DNA of 64,000 bases from WLXB01 sp040221475 (GTDB taxonomy: Bacteria; Pseudomonadota; Alphaproteobacteria; Rhodospirillales; Rhodospirillaceae), in NCBI GenBank assembly GCA_040221475.1, contig JAVKEJ010000058.1, forward strand, positions 558,001 through 622,000, read 5' to 3'. This document shows, one piece after another, positions 16,520-26,020 of the stretch. A model generated the notes under the pieces. The model saw only the letters and a program-made list of their open reading frames with translations, was not told where the DNA came from and did not search any database. Positions within the stretch are counted from its first letter, which is position 1. The number at the start of each line of letters is the position of its first letter. Both the position numbers and the translations under genes were made by a program.

Positions 16520-19500
16520 GCCTCACGGAGCTTTGCATACGGCGTCCCGTTCTGGCGACGGTCATCAATCTGGTGATCGTATTAATCGGGTTAATCTCGT
16601 TGCAGTCGCTATCGATCCGTGAGTACCCAAATATTGATTCTCCGGTGGTGACCGTCTCCAGTTTTTATCCCGGTGCCAGCGCAGCGATTATGGAAACCCA
16701 GGTGACGAATATCCTGGAGGATGCGCTCTCGGGTATCGAAGGCGTAGACTATGTGAGTTCGATCAGCCGGTCTGAGCAAAGCCAAATCACTATTCGATTT
16801 CTGCTGGATCGCGATCCCGATGCTGCCGCGTCAGATGTGCGCGACCGGGTGGGTCGCGCGCGCGGCTTGCTGCCGAGTGAGGTTGATGAACCTGTTATTG
16901 CTAAGGTTGAGGCCGATGCCAGCCCGATCATTTATCTCGCATTTTCAACAAACCGGCACTCAGCCCTGGACTTAACCGAGTTCATCGAGACTTTGGCTGT
17001 GGATCAGGTGCAGGCTTTGCCAGGTGTTGCGAATGTCCAGTTGATTGGATCACGTCGTTACGCGATGCGGATTTGGTTGGACCGGGCACGGATGGCCGCC
17101 TTTAGTGTAACCGCGCAAGACGTCGAGCAGGCACTGCGAGAGCAGAATATTGAGGTGCCGTCTGGGCGCATTGAAAGTATTGACCGCGAATATTCTGTTG
17201 TTGCTCAGACAGACCTGACAACACCGGATGAGTTTTCGCAAATCATCTTGCGGGATGCCAATGGATACCTGGTACGTTTACAAGACGTTGCACGCATCGA
17301 ACTTGGCCCAGAGGAAGAGCGTCAGTACAGCCAAATCAATGGTCGTCAGGCCGTTGCCTTTGGGGTCGTTAAACAGTCTACGGCAAACCCGCTTGATGTG
17401 AGTAAGGTCGTAACAGAAGCGCTTCCGGATATTCTTGCTGGCATGCCAGAAGGCGTGGACGCGCGGATTGGGTATGACACGACGATCTTCATTACAGAGT
17501 CGATCAAAGCGGTGTATTTTGCGATTGCAGAAGCCATCGTGCTGGTGTCGATTGTCATCTTTGTGTTTTTGCATACAGCGCGTGCGACGATTATTCCGTT
17601 GGTCACGATTCCTGTTTCCCTGATTGGCTCAATGGCGATCATGAGCTTATTTGGTTTTAGTATTAATACGTTGACCTTATTGGCCTTTGTCTTGGCGATT
17701 GGTTTGGTGGTGGATGATGCCATCATCATGCTGGAAAACATTCACCGTCAAATTGAACGTGGTATGGCGCCTTTTGAAGCGGCGGTTAAGGGCTCGCGCC
17801 AGATTACATTTGCCATCATTGCCATGACCACTACGCTTGCGGCGGTGTTTTTTCCCGTCTCATTTGCTTCCGGTACAATTGGGAAACTGTTTACAGAATT
17901 TGCGCTGACTCTCGCCGGCGCGGTTTTGGTATCGGGCTTCACGGCGTTAACGCTGACGCCGATGATGTGCAGCCGCCTTTTGCGCCCTGAAAAAGAAAAA
18001 GGCAGGGTTGTTGGTTATTTTGAATCCGCAATGAATGGCATGTCGGCAGCCTATCGGTCGTCATTGTCACGCGCCCTCAAAGCGAGAGTTTTGGTGGTGA
18101 TCACGATTGCGGTGATTGCTGCATCGGGCGGGTTTATGTTTTTGAATCTCAAGCAGGAACTTACGCCAATTGAGGACCGTGGTCTGATGATTATTGCGCA
18201 AGTTGGGCCGGAAGGCGCGACGCCAGACTATATGTCGCGCAACGCGCAGCATGTTGAAAACATCGTAAAAGATATTCCAGAAATTGAGAATTTCATGACC
18301 ATGGTTGGCTTTCCGGTTTCAACCATCACGTCGACCTTCTCGACCTTAATTCCTTGGGATCAACGCGACCGAAAGAGTTACGAGATTTCCGAGATTGTCA
18401 GTCCTCAGGTTTTTTCCATTCCAGGCATTTTTGCTTTTGCCACCGTGCCGCCCACCTTTGGCTCAGGTGGTGGGGGAACAAAACAAATTGAACTTGTTGT
18501 GCGCACCACAGGGACTTATCAAGACCTTGATCAGTTGTCTAACGATGTGATTGCCCGGCTTGGGCCTGGATCTGGAATTCGTGACCTGGAATCGAACTTA
18601 AAACTCAACAAACCTGAATTAAAAACCACCGTTAGCCGTGACAAAGCTGTCGATGTTGGAGTCTCAGTCGCAACGATTGGCCGGACGCTTGAAACCCTTT
18701 TGGGCGGACGCGATGTCACTCGGTTCAAGCGGGCCGGGGAGCAGTACGACGTTATTGTTCAAGTTGAAGAGTCGGAACGAGCTGACCCTCGCGACTTGGC
18801 ACGATTGTTTGTGCGTGGCAACGATGATGCCATGATTCCTTTGGCCAATTTGGTGCAGTTTGAAGAGACAGTTGCGCCACGCGAGTTGGTGCACTTCAAT
18901 AGGCTGCGCGCGGTGACCCTCTCAGCCAACGTTGATCCGACTCTCAGTCTTGGTGAAGCTTTGACCTTGATGGAAAGCACCGTGCGTGATGTGGCTCAGG
19001 TCCCTGTGCAGATTGATTATAGTGGGGTTAGCCGCGAGTTTAAGGATGCTTCAGGCCGTTTAGCTCTCGTGTTTATCTTGGCGATTGCCTTTATCTACCT
19101 TGTGCTAGCCGCTCAGTTTGAAAGCTTCGTAGATCCCTTCATTATTCTGATCACGGTCCCTCTGGCCATCGCCGGTGCCTTACTGACGTTGACGCTGAGC
19201 AATGGATCGCTCAACGTTTACAGTCAGGTTGGGTTGATTACCCTCATTGGCTTGATTTCTAAGCACGGCATTTTGATTGTCGAGTTTGCGAACTCCCGGC
19301 GCGCCCAGGGTATGGATAAAATGCAAGCCGCCCTTGAAGCGGCTGTCTTGCGTTTGCGGCCCATTCTCATGACCACAGGGGCTATGGTTTTGGGGGCTGT
19401 ACCGCTTGCTCTGGCGACTGGCGCGGGCGCTGAAAGTCGGCAACAAATCGGTCAGGTGATTGTGGGGGGGCTGTTGTTCGGGTCTTTCTTCACACTCTTC

Positions 19501-19599
19501 GTTGTGCCCGTTGTCTATACGTTCTTGTCGCGTGAGCGACGTAACCTAGAAGGCCATGAGACGGCTCCACTCGTTCAGCAGGGTGCGCCCGCAGAGTAA
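16516..19599 (+). CDS. RND-family multidrug efflux permease
   Basis: Inner-membrane proton-driven pump of the AcrB/MexB class, 1027 residues. TM1 begins IRRPVLATVINLVIVLIGL and is followed by REYPNIDSPVVTVSSFYPGAS. The proton-relay acidic pair is in GLVVDDAIIMLENIHRQ, and the second half repeats the fold (QVGLITLIGLISKHGILIVEF, SRQQIGQVIVGGL). Substrates cannot be read from sequence. It is translationally coupled to the adaptor gene by an ATGA overlap. Confidence 0.95.
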   Translation: MSLTELCIRRPVLATVINLVIVLIGLISLQSLSIREYPNIDSPVVTVSSFYPGASAAIMETQVTNILEDALSGIEGVDYVSSISRSEQSQITIRFLLDRDPDAAASDVRDRVGRARGLLPSEVDEPVIAKVEADASPIIYLAFSTNRHSALDLTEFIETLAVDQVQALPGVANVQLIGSRRYAMRIWLDRARMAAFSVTAQDVEQALREQNIEVPSGRIESIDREYSVVAQTDLTTPDEFSQIILRDANGYLVRLQDVARIELGPEEERQYSQINGRQAVAFGVVKQSTANPLDVSKVVTEALPDILAGMPEGVDARIGYDTTIFITESIKAVYFAIAEAIVLVSIVIFVFLHTARATIIPLVTIPVSLIGSMAIMSLFGFSINTLTLLAFVLAIGLVVDDAIIMLENIHRQIERGMAPFEAAVKGSRQITFAIIAMTTTLAAVFFPVSFASGTIGKLFTEFALTLAGAVLVSGFTALTLTPMMCSRLLRPEKEKGRVVGYFESAMNGMSAAYRSSLSRALKARVLVVITIAVIAASGGFMFLNLKQELTPIEDRGLMIIAQVGPEGATPDYMSRNAQHVENIVKDIPEIENFMTMVGFPVSTITSTFSTLIPWDQRDRKSYEISEIVSPQVFSIPGIFAFATVPPTFGSGGGGTKQIELVVRTTGTYQDLDQLSNDVIARLGPGSGIRDLESNLKLNKPELKTTVSRDKAVDVGVSVATIGRTLETLLGGRDVTRFKRAGEQYDVIVQVEESERADPRDLARLFVRGNDDAMIPLANLVQFEETVAPRELVHFNRLRAVTLSANVDPTLSLGEALTLMESTVRDVAQVPVQIDYSGVSREFKDASGRLALVFILAIAFIYLVLAAQFESFVDPFIILITVPLAIAGALLTLTLSNGSLNVYSQVGLITLIGLISKHGILIVEFANSRRAQGMDKMQAALEAAVLRLRPILMTTGAMVLGAVPLALATGAGAESRQQIGQVIVGGLLFGSFFTLFVVPVVYTFLSRERRNLEGHETAPLVQQGAPAE

Positions 19600-19629
19600 G
19601 GAGTCTCGTGATAAGTGTCAGCGCATGTT

Positions 19630-20397
19630 CTAGAAGTTGTCTTTGCGCTGCCGGACTTCGGTAAAAACGTCGACAGGGCTGGCACCCACCATGCCAATGG
19701 CCAGCTGCAAATCAGGTTGATCTGCGCGTAAAAATGGATTCACCGCGACTTCGTTGCCCAAGAGCGACGGGACAGTGGGTTGGCCTTTGTCACGCTTGGT
19801 TTTCACCTCAGCTTCGCGCGCTCTGAGTGCTGGGTTGTCAGGGTCTACACTGACGGCAAACTTGATGTTGCTTTGGGTATATTCATGGGCGCAGTAAATA
19901 CGGGTTTGCGGCGGCAACGCGCGCAATCGTCTCAGGCTCGACCACATTTGCTTCATGGTGCCTTCAAATACGCGACCACAGCCTACTGAAAACAATGTGT
20001 CTCCACAGAACAGCGCGTCAGACTCCTTAAACCAATAGGCAATATGGCCTCGGGTGTGGCCGGGTACGAAAAAGATCTGCGCCACGCTATCGCCAAACGC
20101 GAAGGTATCAGCATCGTTCACTTCAATGTCGATGCCCGGGATGCGATCTTTGTCGTGCCCGGGTCCAACGATGGTGCAGTTGGTTTTGGATTTGATTTCA
20201 AGATTAGCACCGGTGTGGTCGCCATGATGATGGGTGTTGAAGATATGTGTGATGGTCCACCCGAGCTTGTCCGCCAGTTTTAAAACCGGTGCGGCAACTG
20301 CAGGGTCGACGACGCCGACCTTTCTGCTGCTTTGATCTCTGATCAGATACACGTAATTATCATGCAGAACGGAGATCTGATGAATATCCAAGGGCAT
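19630..20397 (-). CDS. gloB: Hydroxyacylglutathione hydrolase (glyoxalase II)
   Basis: Hydrolyses S-lactoylglutathione in methylglyoxal detoxification. A metallo-beta-lactamase-fold protein of 255 residues; metal site NTHHHGDHTGAN, further ligands in PGHTRGHIAYWF and FCGDTLFSVGCGR, and the C-terminal helical domain AHEYTQSNIKFA. The ATG at 20397 is chosen because CAGGAG lies just upstream; an in-frame ATG-like start 5 codons earlier lacks a site. Stands alone on the minus strand. Confidence 0.95.
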   Translation of the reverse strand: MPLDIHQISVLHDNYVYLIRDQSSRKVGVVDPAVAAPVLKLADKLGWTITHIFNTHHHGDHTGANLEIKSKTNCTIVGPGHDKDRIPGIDIEVNDADTFAFGDSVAQIFFVPGHTRGHIAYWFKESDALFCGDTLFSVGCGRVFEGTMKQMWSSLRRLRALPPQTRIYCAHEYTQSNIKFAVSVDPDNPALRAREAEVKTKRDKGQPTVPSLLGNEVAVNPFLRADQPDLQLAIGMVGASPVDVFTEVRQRKDNF

Positions 20398-20428
20398 GTG
20401 TGACTCCTGCAAATCAGCGCTTAAGGTG

Positions 20429-20442
20429 TGTGGTCAACCACA
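20429..20442. promoter_or_regulatory. Inverted repeat upstream of gloB and the ABC importer
   Basis: TGTGGT-ca-ACCACA, perfect 6-bp arms, in the 167-base divergent region between gloB and the betaine-type transporter operon. Its position suits an operator for either side. No regulator is recognised. Confidence 0.35.
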
Positions 20443-20564
20443 TAGTCAAGCAAGTCTATCGCGTCTTCAGATAATAAAACCAGCATCGCATAGCCCATGC
20501 TCTAAACACCGGTTTTTTTTGGTGGCGTTTGCAGATTAGTGGCCACTTGGTTAGATTTGCCTCT

Positions 20565-21563
20565 ATGCGCAGCTTTATTTTTGTCTTCGTCGCACTGTGT
20601 TCCATTGGACCGGCTGCGGCTTGTGAACTTAATCGCCCCATCGTGTTTGCGGGCATGGATTGGCAATCCAACGCGTTCCATACCGCTGTTGCTCAGTTCA
20701 TTCTTGAAGAGGGCTACGGTTGTGAAACCGAGGTGCTGCCCGGCACAACGATTCCGCTTTTGCAGGGTGTGGCTCAGGGCGATATCGATATCGTTATGGA
20801 AGTCTGGAAAGACAATGTCACTGAGGTCTGGAATCGCGGGTTGCGCCGTCGCCAAGTGATTGAGGTCGGCATCAATTTTCCAGATGCCGTGCAGGGTTGG
20901 TATGTGCCGCGCTATCTGGTGAGCGGCGAAAACGCTCCCGCGCCCGGCTTGAAAGATGTGTCTGACCTGCCCAACTTCAAGGCGCTTTTCTCAGATCCCG
21001 AAGAGCCAGGCAAAGGACGTTTTTACAATTGCATTGCAGGCTGGAACTGCGAAGTGATCAACAGTGCGAAGTTAAAAGCCTATGATCTTGAAGATCACTA
21101 CACAAATTTTCGCCCAGGCACGGGGGCTGCTTTGGCCGCGGCCATTGCTTCGGCCTATCTGCGTCAGCAGCCCATTTTGACATATTACTGGGGCCCAACC
21201 TGGGTGCTTGGGAAGTACGATATGGTCCAACTGAGCGAACCTGACTATGACGCGGAGGTCTTCACCGCTTTAGCGACGGATGCGCAACCGACTCAAGCCA
21301 CGGCTTATCCGGTTGTGGAGGTGGCCATTGGTGCCAACCGCCGGTTTTCTGAGTCTGCCCCAAACGTGATCGCCTTTTTAGAGCGTTATGAAACAGATTC
21401 GGCGTTGGTCAGTGAAGCGCTGGCCTATATGGAAGAGACCGGTGGACGTGCGGGAGACGCCGCGGAGCACTTTCTGCGCACGCGTTCAGGTGTGTGGTCA
21501 GAATGGGTAGACGCCGCGCGTAAAGCAAAAATTGACGCGGCACTATCTGACTCTGCGAGCTAG
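20565..21563 (+). CDS. Glycine betaine/proline-betaine-type ABC substrate-binding protein
   Basis: Periplasmic OpuAC/ProX-family binding protein, 332 residues from the ATG at 20565. The signal peptide is RSFIFVFVALCSIGPAAA, with mature protein from about residue 20. GMDWQSNAFHTAVAQFILEEGYG and GDIDIVMEVWKDN are family signatures; the tryptophans in MEVWKDN and TYYWGPTW probably form the aromatic cage that holds quaternary amines. It is followed by permease and ATPase genes, as in betaine uptake operons. The exact substrate is not decided. Confidence 0.9.
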   Translation: MRSFIFVFVALCSIGPAAACELNRPIVFAGMDWQSNAFHTAVAQFILEEGYGCETEVLPGTTIPLLQGVAQGDIDIVMEVWKDNVTEVWNRGLRRRQVIEVGINFPDAVQGWYVPRYLVSGENAPAPGLKDVSDLPNFKALFSDPEEPGKGRFYNCIAGWNCEVINSAKLKAYDLEDHYTNFRPGTGAALAAAIASAYLRQQPILTYYWGPTWVLGKYDMVQLSEPDYDAEVFTALATDAQPTQATAYPVVEVAIGANRRFSESAPNVIAFLERYETDSALVSEALAYMEETGGRAGDAAEHFLRTRSGVWSEWVDAARKAKIDAALSDSAS

Positions 21564-21639
21564 TTCAGACAGTATTTCGCATATTCAGATGTTTTCGTGC
21601 ACACTGTGTCTCTGATTTGATTGCGGCATATAGGGCGCT

Positions 21640-22497
21640 ATGTTCCCAGATTCCTTTGAAATCTCCATTGCACCTCCGATCAATGCGTTCGTCGATTGGC
21701 TGGTCATCAATTATGGTGATGTTTTTGAAGTGTTCGCTGATGGTCTGCTCGGCCTGTTAGTGGCCTTCGAAAGTTTCTTTCGCGATGCACCTTGGTGGTT
21801 TGTACTGTTGCTCATCGGTTTATGCGCCTATGGGGCAAGCCGCAGTCTGAGATTGGCAATCGGGTTAATGGTCCTGTCATTCTTAATGGGTGTGCTGGGG
21901 CTGTGGGACGAAGCTATGCAAACCCTGGCGCTGATGATTGTGGCAACGGCTTTAGCGGTCATTGTTGGACTGCCCGTTGGTGTGCTGCTGTCCCGGTCCA
22001 ATAAAGTCAGATTTATTGGCCTGCCGATTTTAGATGCCATGCAGACCTTGCCAAGTTTCGTGTATCTGATTCCGGCTCTGATGTTGTTTGGTCTCGGCAA
22101 AGTGCCGGCCATTATCGCCACTGTTATCTATGCTGTGCCACCGGTTATTCGGCTGACAGACCTTGGTTTGCGTCAGGTCAACAAAGAGGTGCTGGAAGCG
22201 GCGAATGCCTTTGGGGCAACACCTGGTCAACGCCTCTGGAAAGTCGAGTTGCCGCTTGCGCTCCCCTCTATTATGGCTGGGATTAACCAGGCGACGATGA
22301 TGGCGTTGTCCATGGTTGTTATCGCCTCGATGATTGGTAATCGCGGGTTAGGTCAGGAAGTGCTCCTGGGAATTAACACGCTTGATGTCGGGCGGGGCGC
22401 TGCAGCCGGTCTCGCTATTGTGGCGATGGCCATCGTGTTGGATCGCACGACGCAGGCCTATGCTCGCCGCATTCAGATTCATCGCGGCGCTTCATGA
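21640..22497 (+). CDS. Glycine betaine-type ABC permease
   Basis: OpuAB/ProW-like permease of 285 residues with about six membrane segments. The first 45 residues are a soluble N-terminal extension seen in ProW. The cytoplasmic coupling loop is visible: EAANAFGATPGQRLWKVELPLALPS. It overlaps the ATPase gene by 4 bases (ATGA), so pore and motor are co-translated. Confidence 0.92.
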   Translation: MFPDSFEISIAPPINAFVDWLVINYGDVFEVFADGLLGLLVAFESFFRDAPWWFVLLLIGLCAYGASRSLRLAIGLMVLSFLMGVLGLWDEAMQTLALMIVATALAVIVGLPVGVLLSRSNKVRFIGLPILDAMQTLPSFVYLIPALMLFGLGKVPAIIATVIYAVPPVIRLTDLGLRQVNKEVLEAANAFGATPGQRLWKVELPLALPSIMAGINQATMMALSMVVIASMIGNRGLGQEVLLGINTLDVGRGAAAGLAIVAMAIVLDRTTQAYARRIQIHRGAS

Positions 22498-23315
22498 CGC
22501 TGATCACGTTAAATCAAGCCTCCAAAGTATTTGGAAAAGATGTCGAACAGGCATTGGCTTTGAGCCGTGCTGGTGTGGAGGTTGCAGATATTCGTGAACA
22601 GACCGGTGCGACGGTCGCTTTGGCGGAGACCTCCCTGAGTATCTGTGATGGCGAGGTCTTTATGATTATGGGGCTATCCGGCTCTGGCAAGTCCACTTTG
22701 TTGCGTCTAATCAATAGATTGATCTCGCCAACCAGCGGCACGGTATCCATTGATGGCGTTGACTTGGCCGCTCTGTCTTCCGCGGATCTCCGGGCTTTGC
22801 GCCGGAAACGCCTGGCAATGGTGTTTCAGGGGTTTGGATTGCTTCCGCATCGTTCTGTTCTTGAGAATATTGGCTTTGGATTAGAAATCCAGGGACGCCG
22901 AAAAGCGGACCGGCTGTCTATAGCCGAGACCTGGGTTGAGCGCGTTGGCCTTACAGGATTTGCTGAGTCTCTGCCCAATCAACTGTCTGGCGGCATGCGC
23001 CAGAGGGTTGGCTTGGCGCGGGCGCTGGCGTCCGGCGCAGATATTTTGCTGATGGATGAGCCGTTTTCGGCTTTAGACCCTCTCATTCGCCGAGAAATGC
23101 AGGACCTGCTGTTGGAACTGCAACGGGACCTCAACAAAACCATCGTGTTTGTGACTCATGATCTGGCGGAAGCTGTGAAGGTGGGAACGCGAATCGCCAT
23201 TCTTCGCGATGGGGCAATTGTCCAAATTGGGTCTGGGCGGGATATTATAGATCATCCTGCTGATGCCTATGTGCGCGCTTTTACTGAGGACCTTCGGCTG
23301 CCGGTCACGCCGTAG
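22494..23315 (+). CDS. Glycine betaine-type ABC ATPase
   Basis: ProV/OpuAA-like ATPase, 273 residues. Walker A GLSGSGKST, signature LSGGMRQRVGLARAL, Walker B ILLMDEPFSALDP, switch His in VTHDLAEA. It has the family's long N-terminal stretch before the P-loop (SRAGVEVADIREQTG). It ends soon after the ATPase core and lacks the C-terminal CBS pair that senses ionic strength in OpuA, so osmotic gating of this kind is probably absent. Confidence 0.92.
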   Translation: MTLITLNQASKVFGKDVEQALALSRAGVEVADIREQTGATVALAETSLSICDGEVFMIMGLSGSGKSTLLRLINRLISPTSGTVSIDGVDLAALSSADLRALRRKRLAMVFQGFGLLPHRSVLENIGFGLEIQGRRKADRLSIAETWVERVGLTGFAESLPNQLSGGMRQRVGLARALASGADILLMDEPFSALDPLIRREMQDLLLELQRDLNKTIVFVTHDLAEAVKVGTRIAILRDGAIVQIGSGRDIIDHPADAYVRAFTEDLRLPVTP

Positions 23316-23336
23316 CCCACTCTGGCAGCTTTTTTT
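23297..23336 (+). terminator. Probable terminator of the betaine importer operon
   Basis: GCTGCC (23297-23302) can pair with GGCAGC (23324-23329), which is followed at once by seven T. The 21-base loop is long and includes the ATPase stop codon. Confidence 0.5.
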
Positions 23337-23424
23337 GAACCTTTTAAGCCGAAATAAAGCCACGTTTGAAGCGCAGGTATGTTATGTGACCTTAGCAACA
23401 TAGAAATGGACACTTCAGAAAGCG

Positions 23425-24522
23425 GTGCACACCATAAGCTTTACTCTCCGGCAAAACTTTCGCTGGGCCACGCTGGCCTTAGCCCCCTTTGCCGTGACTC
23501 TGGCCCTAACGATGATCGCGCCCGGCCCGTCTAAGGCGCAAGACCTCAACATCGTCCGCATTGGAACCGGCTCGACTGCTGGAACATATTTTCCAATCGG
23601 CGGCCTGATCGGAAACATCATTTCTAACCCACCCGGGTCGCGACCCTGTGAAAGGGGTGGTAGCTGTGGCGTGCCTGGGTTAATCGCTGTGGCGCAGTCA
23701 ACCGGCGGGTCCCTCGATAATATCAAGGCTATTGATGCCGGCACGATGACGATGGGGCTGTCACAAGCGGATGTTGCTTACTGGTCTTATTATGGAACGG
23801 GTGCATTTGTAGATGAAGCCCCTCGAGGTTCAATCAGGGCGATTGCCAATTTGTACCCTGAAAATATTCATCTCATTGCGCGCGCGGATGCGGGCATAGA
23901 TACGGTCGCTGATTTGAAAGGAAAACGCGTTTCCATCGGTGGCCCCGGTTCAGGCTCTCAAATCAATGCCCGCCTGATCCTCCAGGCTTTTGGTGTTCGG
24001 TTTGAGGATATGAAGTTTTTAAACCTAAATCTTGAGCCTTCGACGGGAGCATTAGTGGCTGGCGATATTGATGCATTTTTTCTGGTGAGCGGTGCTCCGG
24101 CCCTCGCTATTCAAGATCTTGCTGAGCGTGTTCCACTTTCATTTATTCCTATTGATGGGCCGATTGCCGAGCAATTGGCTAGAATTTTCCCTTTTTACTC
24201 AATGGGAACTATTCCTGAAGGTATCTATGGCGATAACCCCCCGACAAAAACTCTTGATGTTGGTGCCGTGCTGCTCGTGAAAGACGATATGCCAAACGAA
24301 CTGGCGTATGGAATCACGCGTGCGATTTGGCATCCTAATACGGTGCCTTTGCTGGCAAACAGTCATCCCCGAGCACGATTGATGGATATCTCGCGCGCCA
24401 TCAAAGGGATTGGCTTTCAAATACATCCTGGCGCCCGACAGTATTATATCGAGCGGGGCACTCTGGTTGGCCAGGCCGCTGATGCGGCCGAAGACGCTGA
24501 CTCTCTGCGTTCCATTCGGTAA
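23425..24522 (+). CDS. TAXI-family TRAP solute-binding protein, orphan
   Basis: 365-residue periplasmic binding protein from a GTG start. It has an N-terminal signal segment ending PGPSKAQ, then the TAXI hallmark VRIGTGSTAGTYFPIGGLI, and DLKGKRVSIGGPGSGS. TAXI proteins normally feed a fused DctQM membrane protein, but none lies nearby; the neighbours are the betaine ABC operon and pepA. It may serve a transporter elsewhere. The ligand is unknown; carboxylates such as glutamate or 2-oxoglutarate are known for the family. Confidence 0.92.
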   Translation: MHTISFTLRQNFRWATLALAPFAVTLALTMIAPGPSKAQDLNIVRIGTGSTAGTYFPIGGLIGNIISNPPGSRPCERGGSCGVPGLIAVAQSTGGSLDNIKAIDAGTMTMGLSQADVAYWSYYGTGAFVDEAPRGSIRAIANLYPENIHLIARADAGIDTVADLKGKRVSIGGPGSGSQINARLILQAFGVRFEDMKFLNLNLEPSTGALVAGDIDAFFLVSGAPALAIQDLAERVPLSFIPIDGPIAEQLARIFPFYSMGTIPEGIYGDNPPTKTLDVGAVLLVKDDMPNELAYGITRAIWHPNTVPLLANSHPRARLMDISRAIKGIGFQIHPGARQYYIERGTLVGQAADAAEDADSLRSIR

Positions 24523-24595
24523 GTGTGCTTCGCTTCACACCAGGTTTATACAGCGGATTCATAAAGCGGTTTATTAAAGAAGGACGTTTGACCAC

Positions 24596-25993
24596 ATGAT
24601 ACATCTTCCTCTTGTTGAGGCGGCCTCTCAGGCTGTGCCCGTCACCGCTGTTACATCCGAAGGTTTAGAGGCGTGGAAAAATACTCAGTCAGAGGCTGTA
24701 AAGGCGTGGCTGACGACGATGTCTTTTAACGCCGATGCCGGACAAGTCTGCGTTATCTCTAGTGCTGAAGGTACATTGGCGCGGGCTCTTGTCGGGCTTG
24801 GCAATGGGCAAGACGGTTGGGCCGCCGGCCGGTTATCGACGACCTTGCCAGTCGCGACATATTATCTAGATGAGATTGCTGGTGTTGACCAGGACAGGAA
24901 GTCTTGGGTTGCAACATGGATGGCCCTGGCGTGGACTCTCGGTGCTTATCGCTTTGATCGCTATAAGTCGAAAGACACCGAAAAATTGGCAGAGCTTGTG
25001 TGGCCGGAGGATGCAAACCGCGCCTATGTTGAAGGGGCGGCCTGCGCTGCTATTTTAACGCGTGATTTGGTGAATACGCCGGCGGAAGATATGGGGCCTG
25101 GCGCGCTCGCTGCTGTTGCGAAAGATTTGGCAGAGACGTATGGCGCTGAGCTTGAAGTTACAGTTGGTGACGACTTGCTGTCAAAAAACCTGCCGGCCAT
25201 ACACGCTGTAGGCCGGGCGGCTGATTTCGCTCCACGGTTAATCGACCTGACGTGGGGTGATGTGACAGCCCCTAAGGTGACGCTGGTGGGCAAAGGAGTA
25301 TGCTTTGATTCCGGTGGTCTCAACATTAAGCCGAGCAGCGGTATGCGCCTTATGAAAAAAGACATGGGCGGCGCGGCGACGGTTCTTGGTCTGGCCGATT
25401 GGATCATGCGTGCACAGTTGCCTGTTCGACTGCGCGTTCTGATTCCTGCGGTTGAGAATGCTATTTCCGGGAATGCGTTTCGTCCTGGTGATGTTGTCAC
25501 CACGCGTTTGGGGCCGACCATTGAGGTTGGAAATACAGATGCGGAAGGGCGCGTTGTGCTGGCGGATGCTTTAGCCTTGGCCTGTGAAGAATCACCTGAC
25601 GTGATTATCGACTGTGCGACGTTGACAGGGGCGGCACGCGTGGCGCTTGGCGCTGAACTTCCGGCGCTCTTTTCATCTGACGATACGCTTGCCCGAGACC
25701 TTATGGAGGCGGGTACACGCACCCATGATCCCATGTGGCAATTGCCCTTGTGGAGCAATTATCAGAGATTGATTGAGAGTAAGATCGCGGACGTTAGCAA
25801 TTCAGGCGAATCCGGTTTAGCTGGTGCCATTACGGCGGCTCTCTTTCTCAAGACCTTTGTCAAAGACGATGTGGCATGGGTCCATCTGGATTTGTTCGGA
25901 TGGAATCCAGACGACAAGCCGGGCCGACCAGCGGGTGGAGAAGCCTATGCCCAGCGCGCCATTTTCGATGTTTTTCAACAGCGTTATGGCTGA
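24596..25993 (+). CDS. pepA: M17-family leucyl aminopeptidase
   Basis: Two-metal cytosolic aminopeptidase, 465 residues. The catalytic C-terminal domain has GKGVCFDSGGLNIKPS, KKDMGGAA and the family signature NTDAEGRVVLADAL; IDCATLTGAARVALG follows. It is slightly short for PepA (about 500) and the N-terminal regulatory domain is diverged. An AAGGACG site lies 12 bases upstream of the ATG. It converges with gltB, 27 bases apart. Confidence 0.93.
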   Translation: MIHLPLVEAASQAVPVTAVTSEGLEAWKNTQSEAVKAWLTTMSFNADAGQVCVISSAEGTLARALVGLGNGQDGWAAGRLSTTLPVATYYLDEIAGVDQDRKSWVATWMALAWTLGAYRFDRYKSKDTEKLAELVWPEDANRAYVEGAACAAILTRDLVNTPAEDMGPGALAAVAKDLAETYGAELEVTVGDDLLSKNLPAIHAVGRAADFAPRLIDLTWGDVTAPKVTLVGKGVCFDSGGLNIKPSSGMRLMKKDMGGAATVLGLADWIMRAQLPVRLRVLIPAVENAISGNAFRPGDVVTTRLGPTIEVGNTDAEGRVVLADALALACEESPDVIIDCATLTGAARVALGAELPALFSSDDTLARDLMEAGTRTHDPMWQLPLWSNYQRLIESKIADVSNSGESGLAGAITAALFLKTFVKDDVAWVHLDLFGWNPDDKPGRPAGGEAYAQRAIFDVFQQRYG

Positions 25994-26020
25994 TGCGCTG
26001 GGACAAATCAGTTTTGGTGT

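Noticed and set aside
25024..25758. 244-residue minus-strand ORF over pepA
   Set aside because: Low-complexity Arg/Ser/Thr-rich shadow of the aminopeptidase gene.
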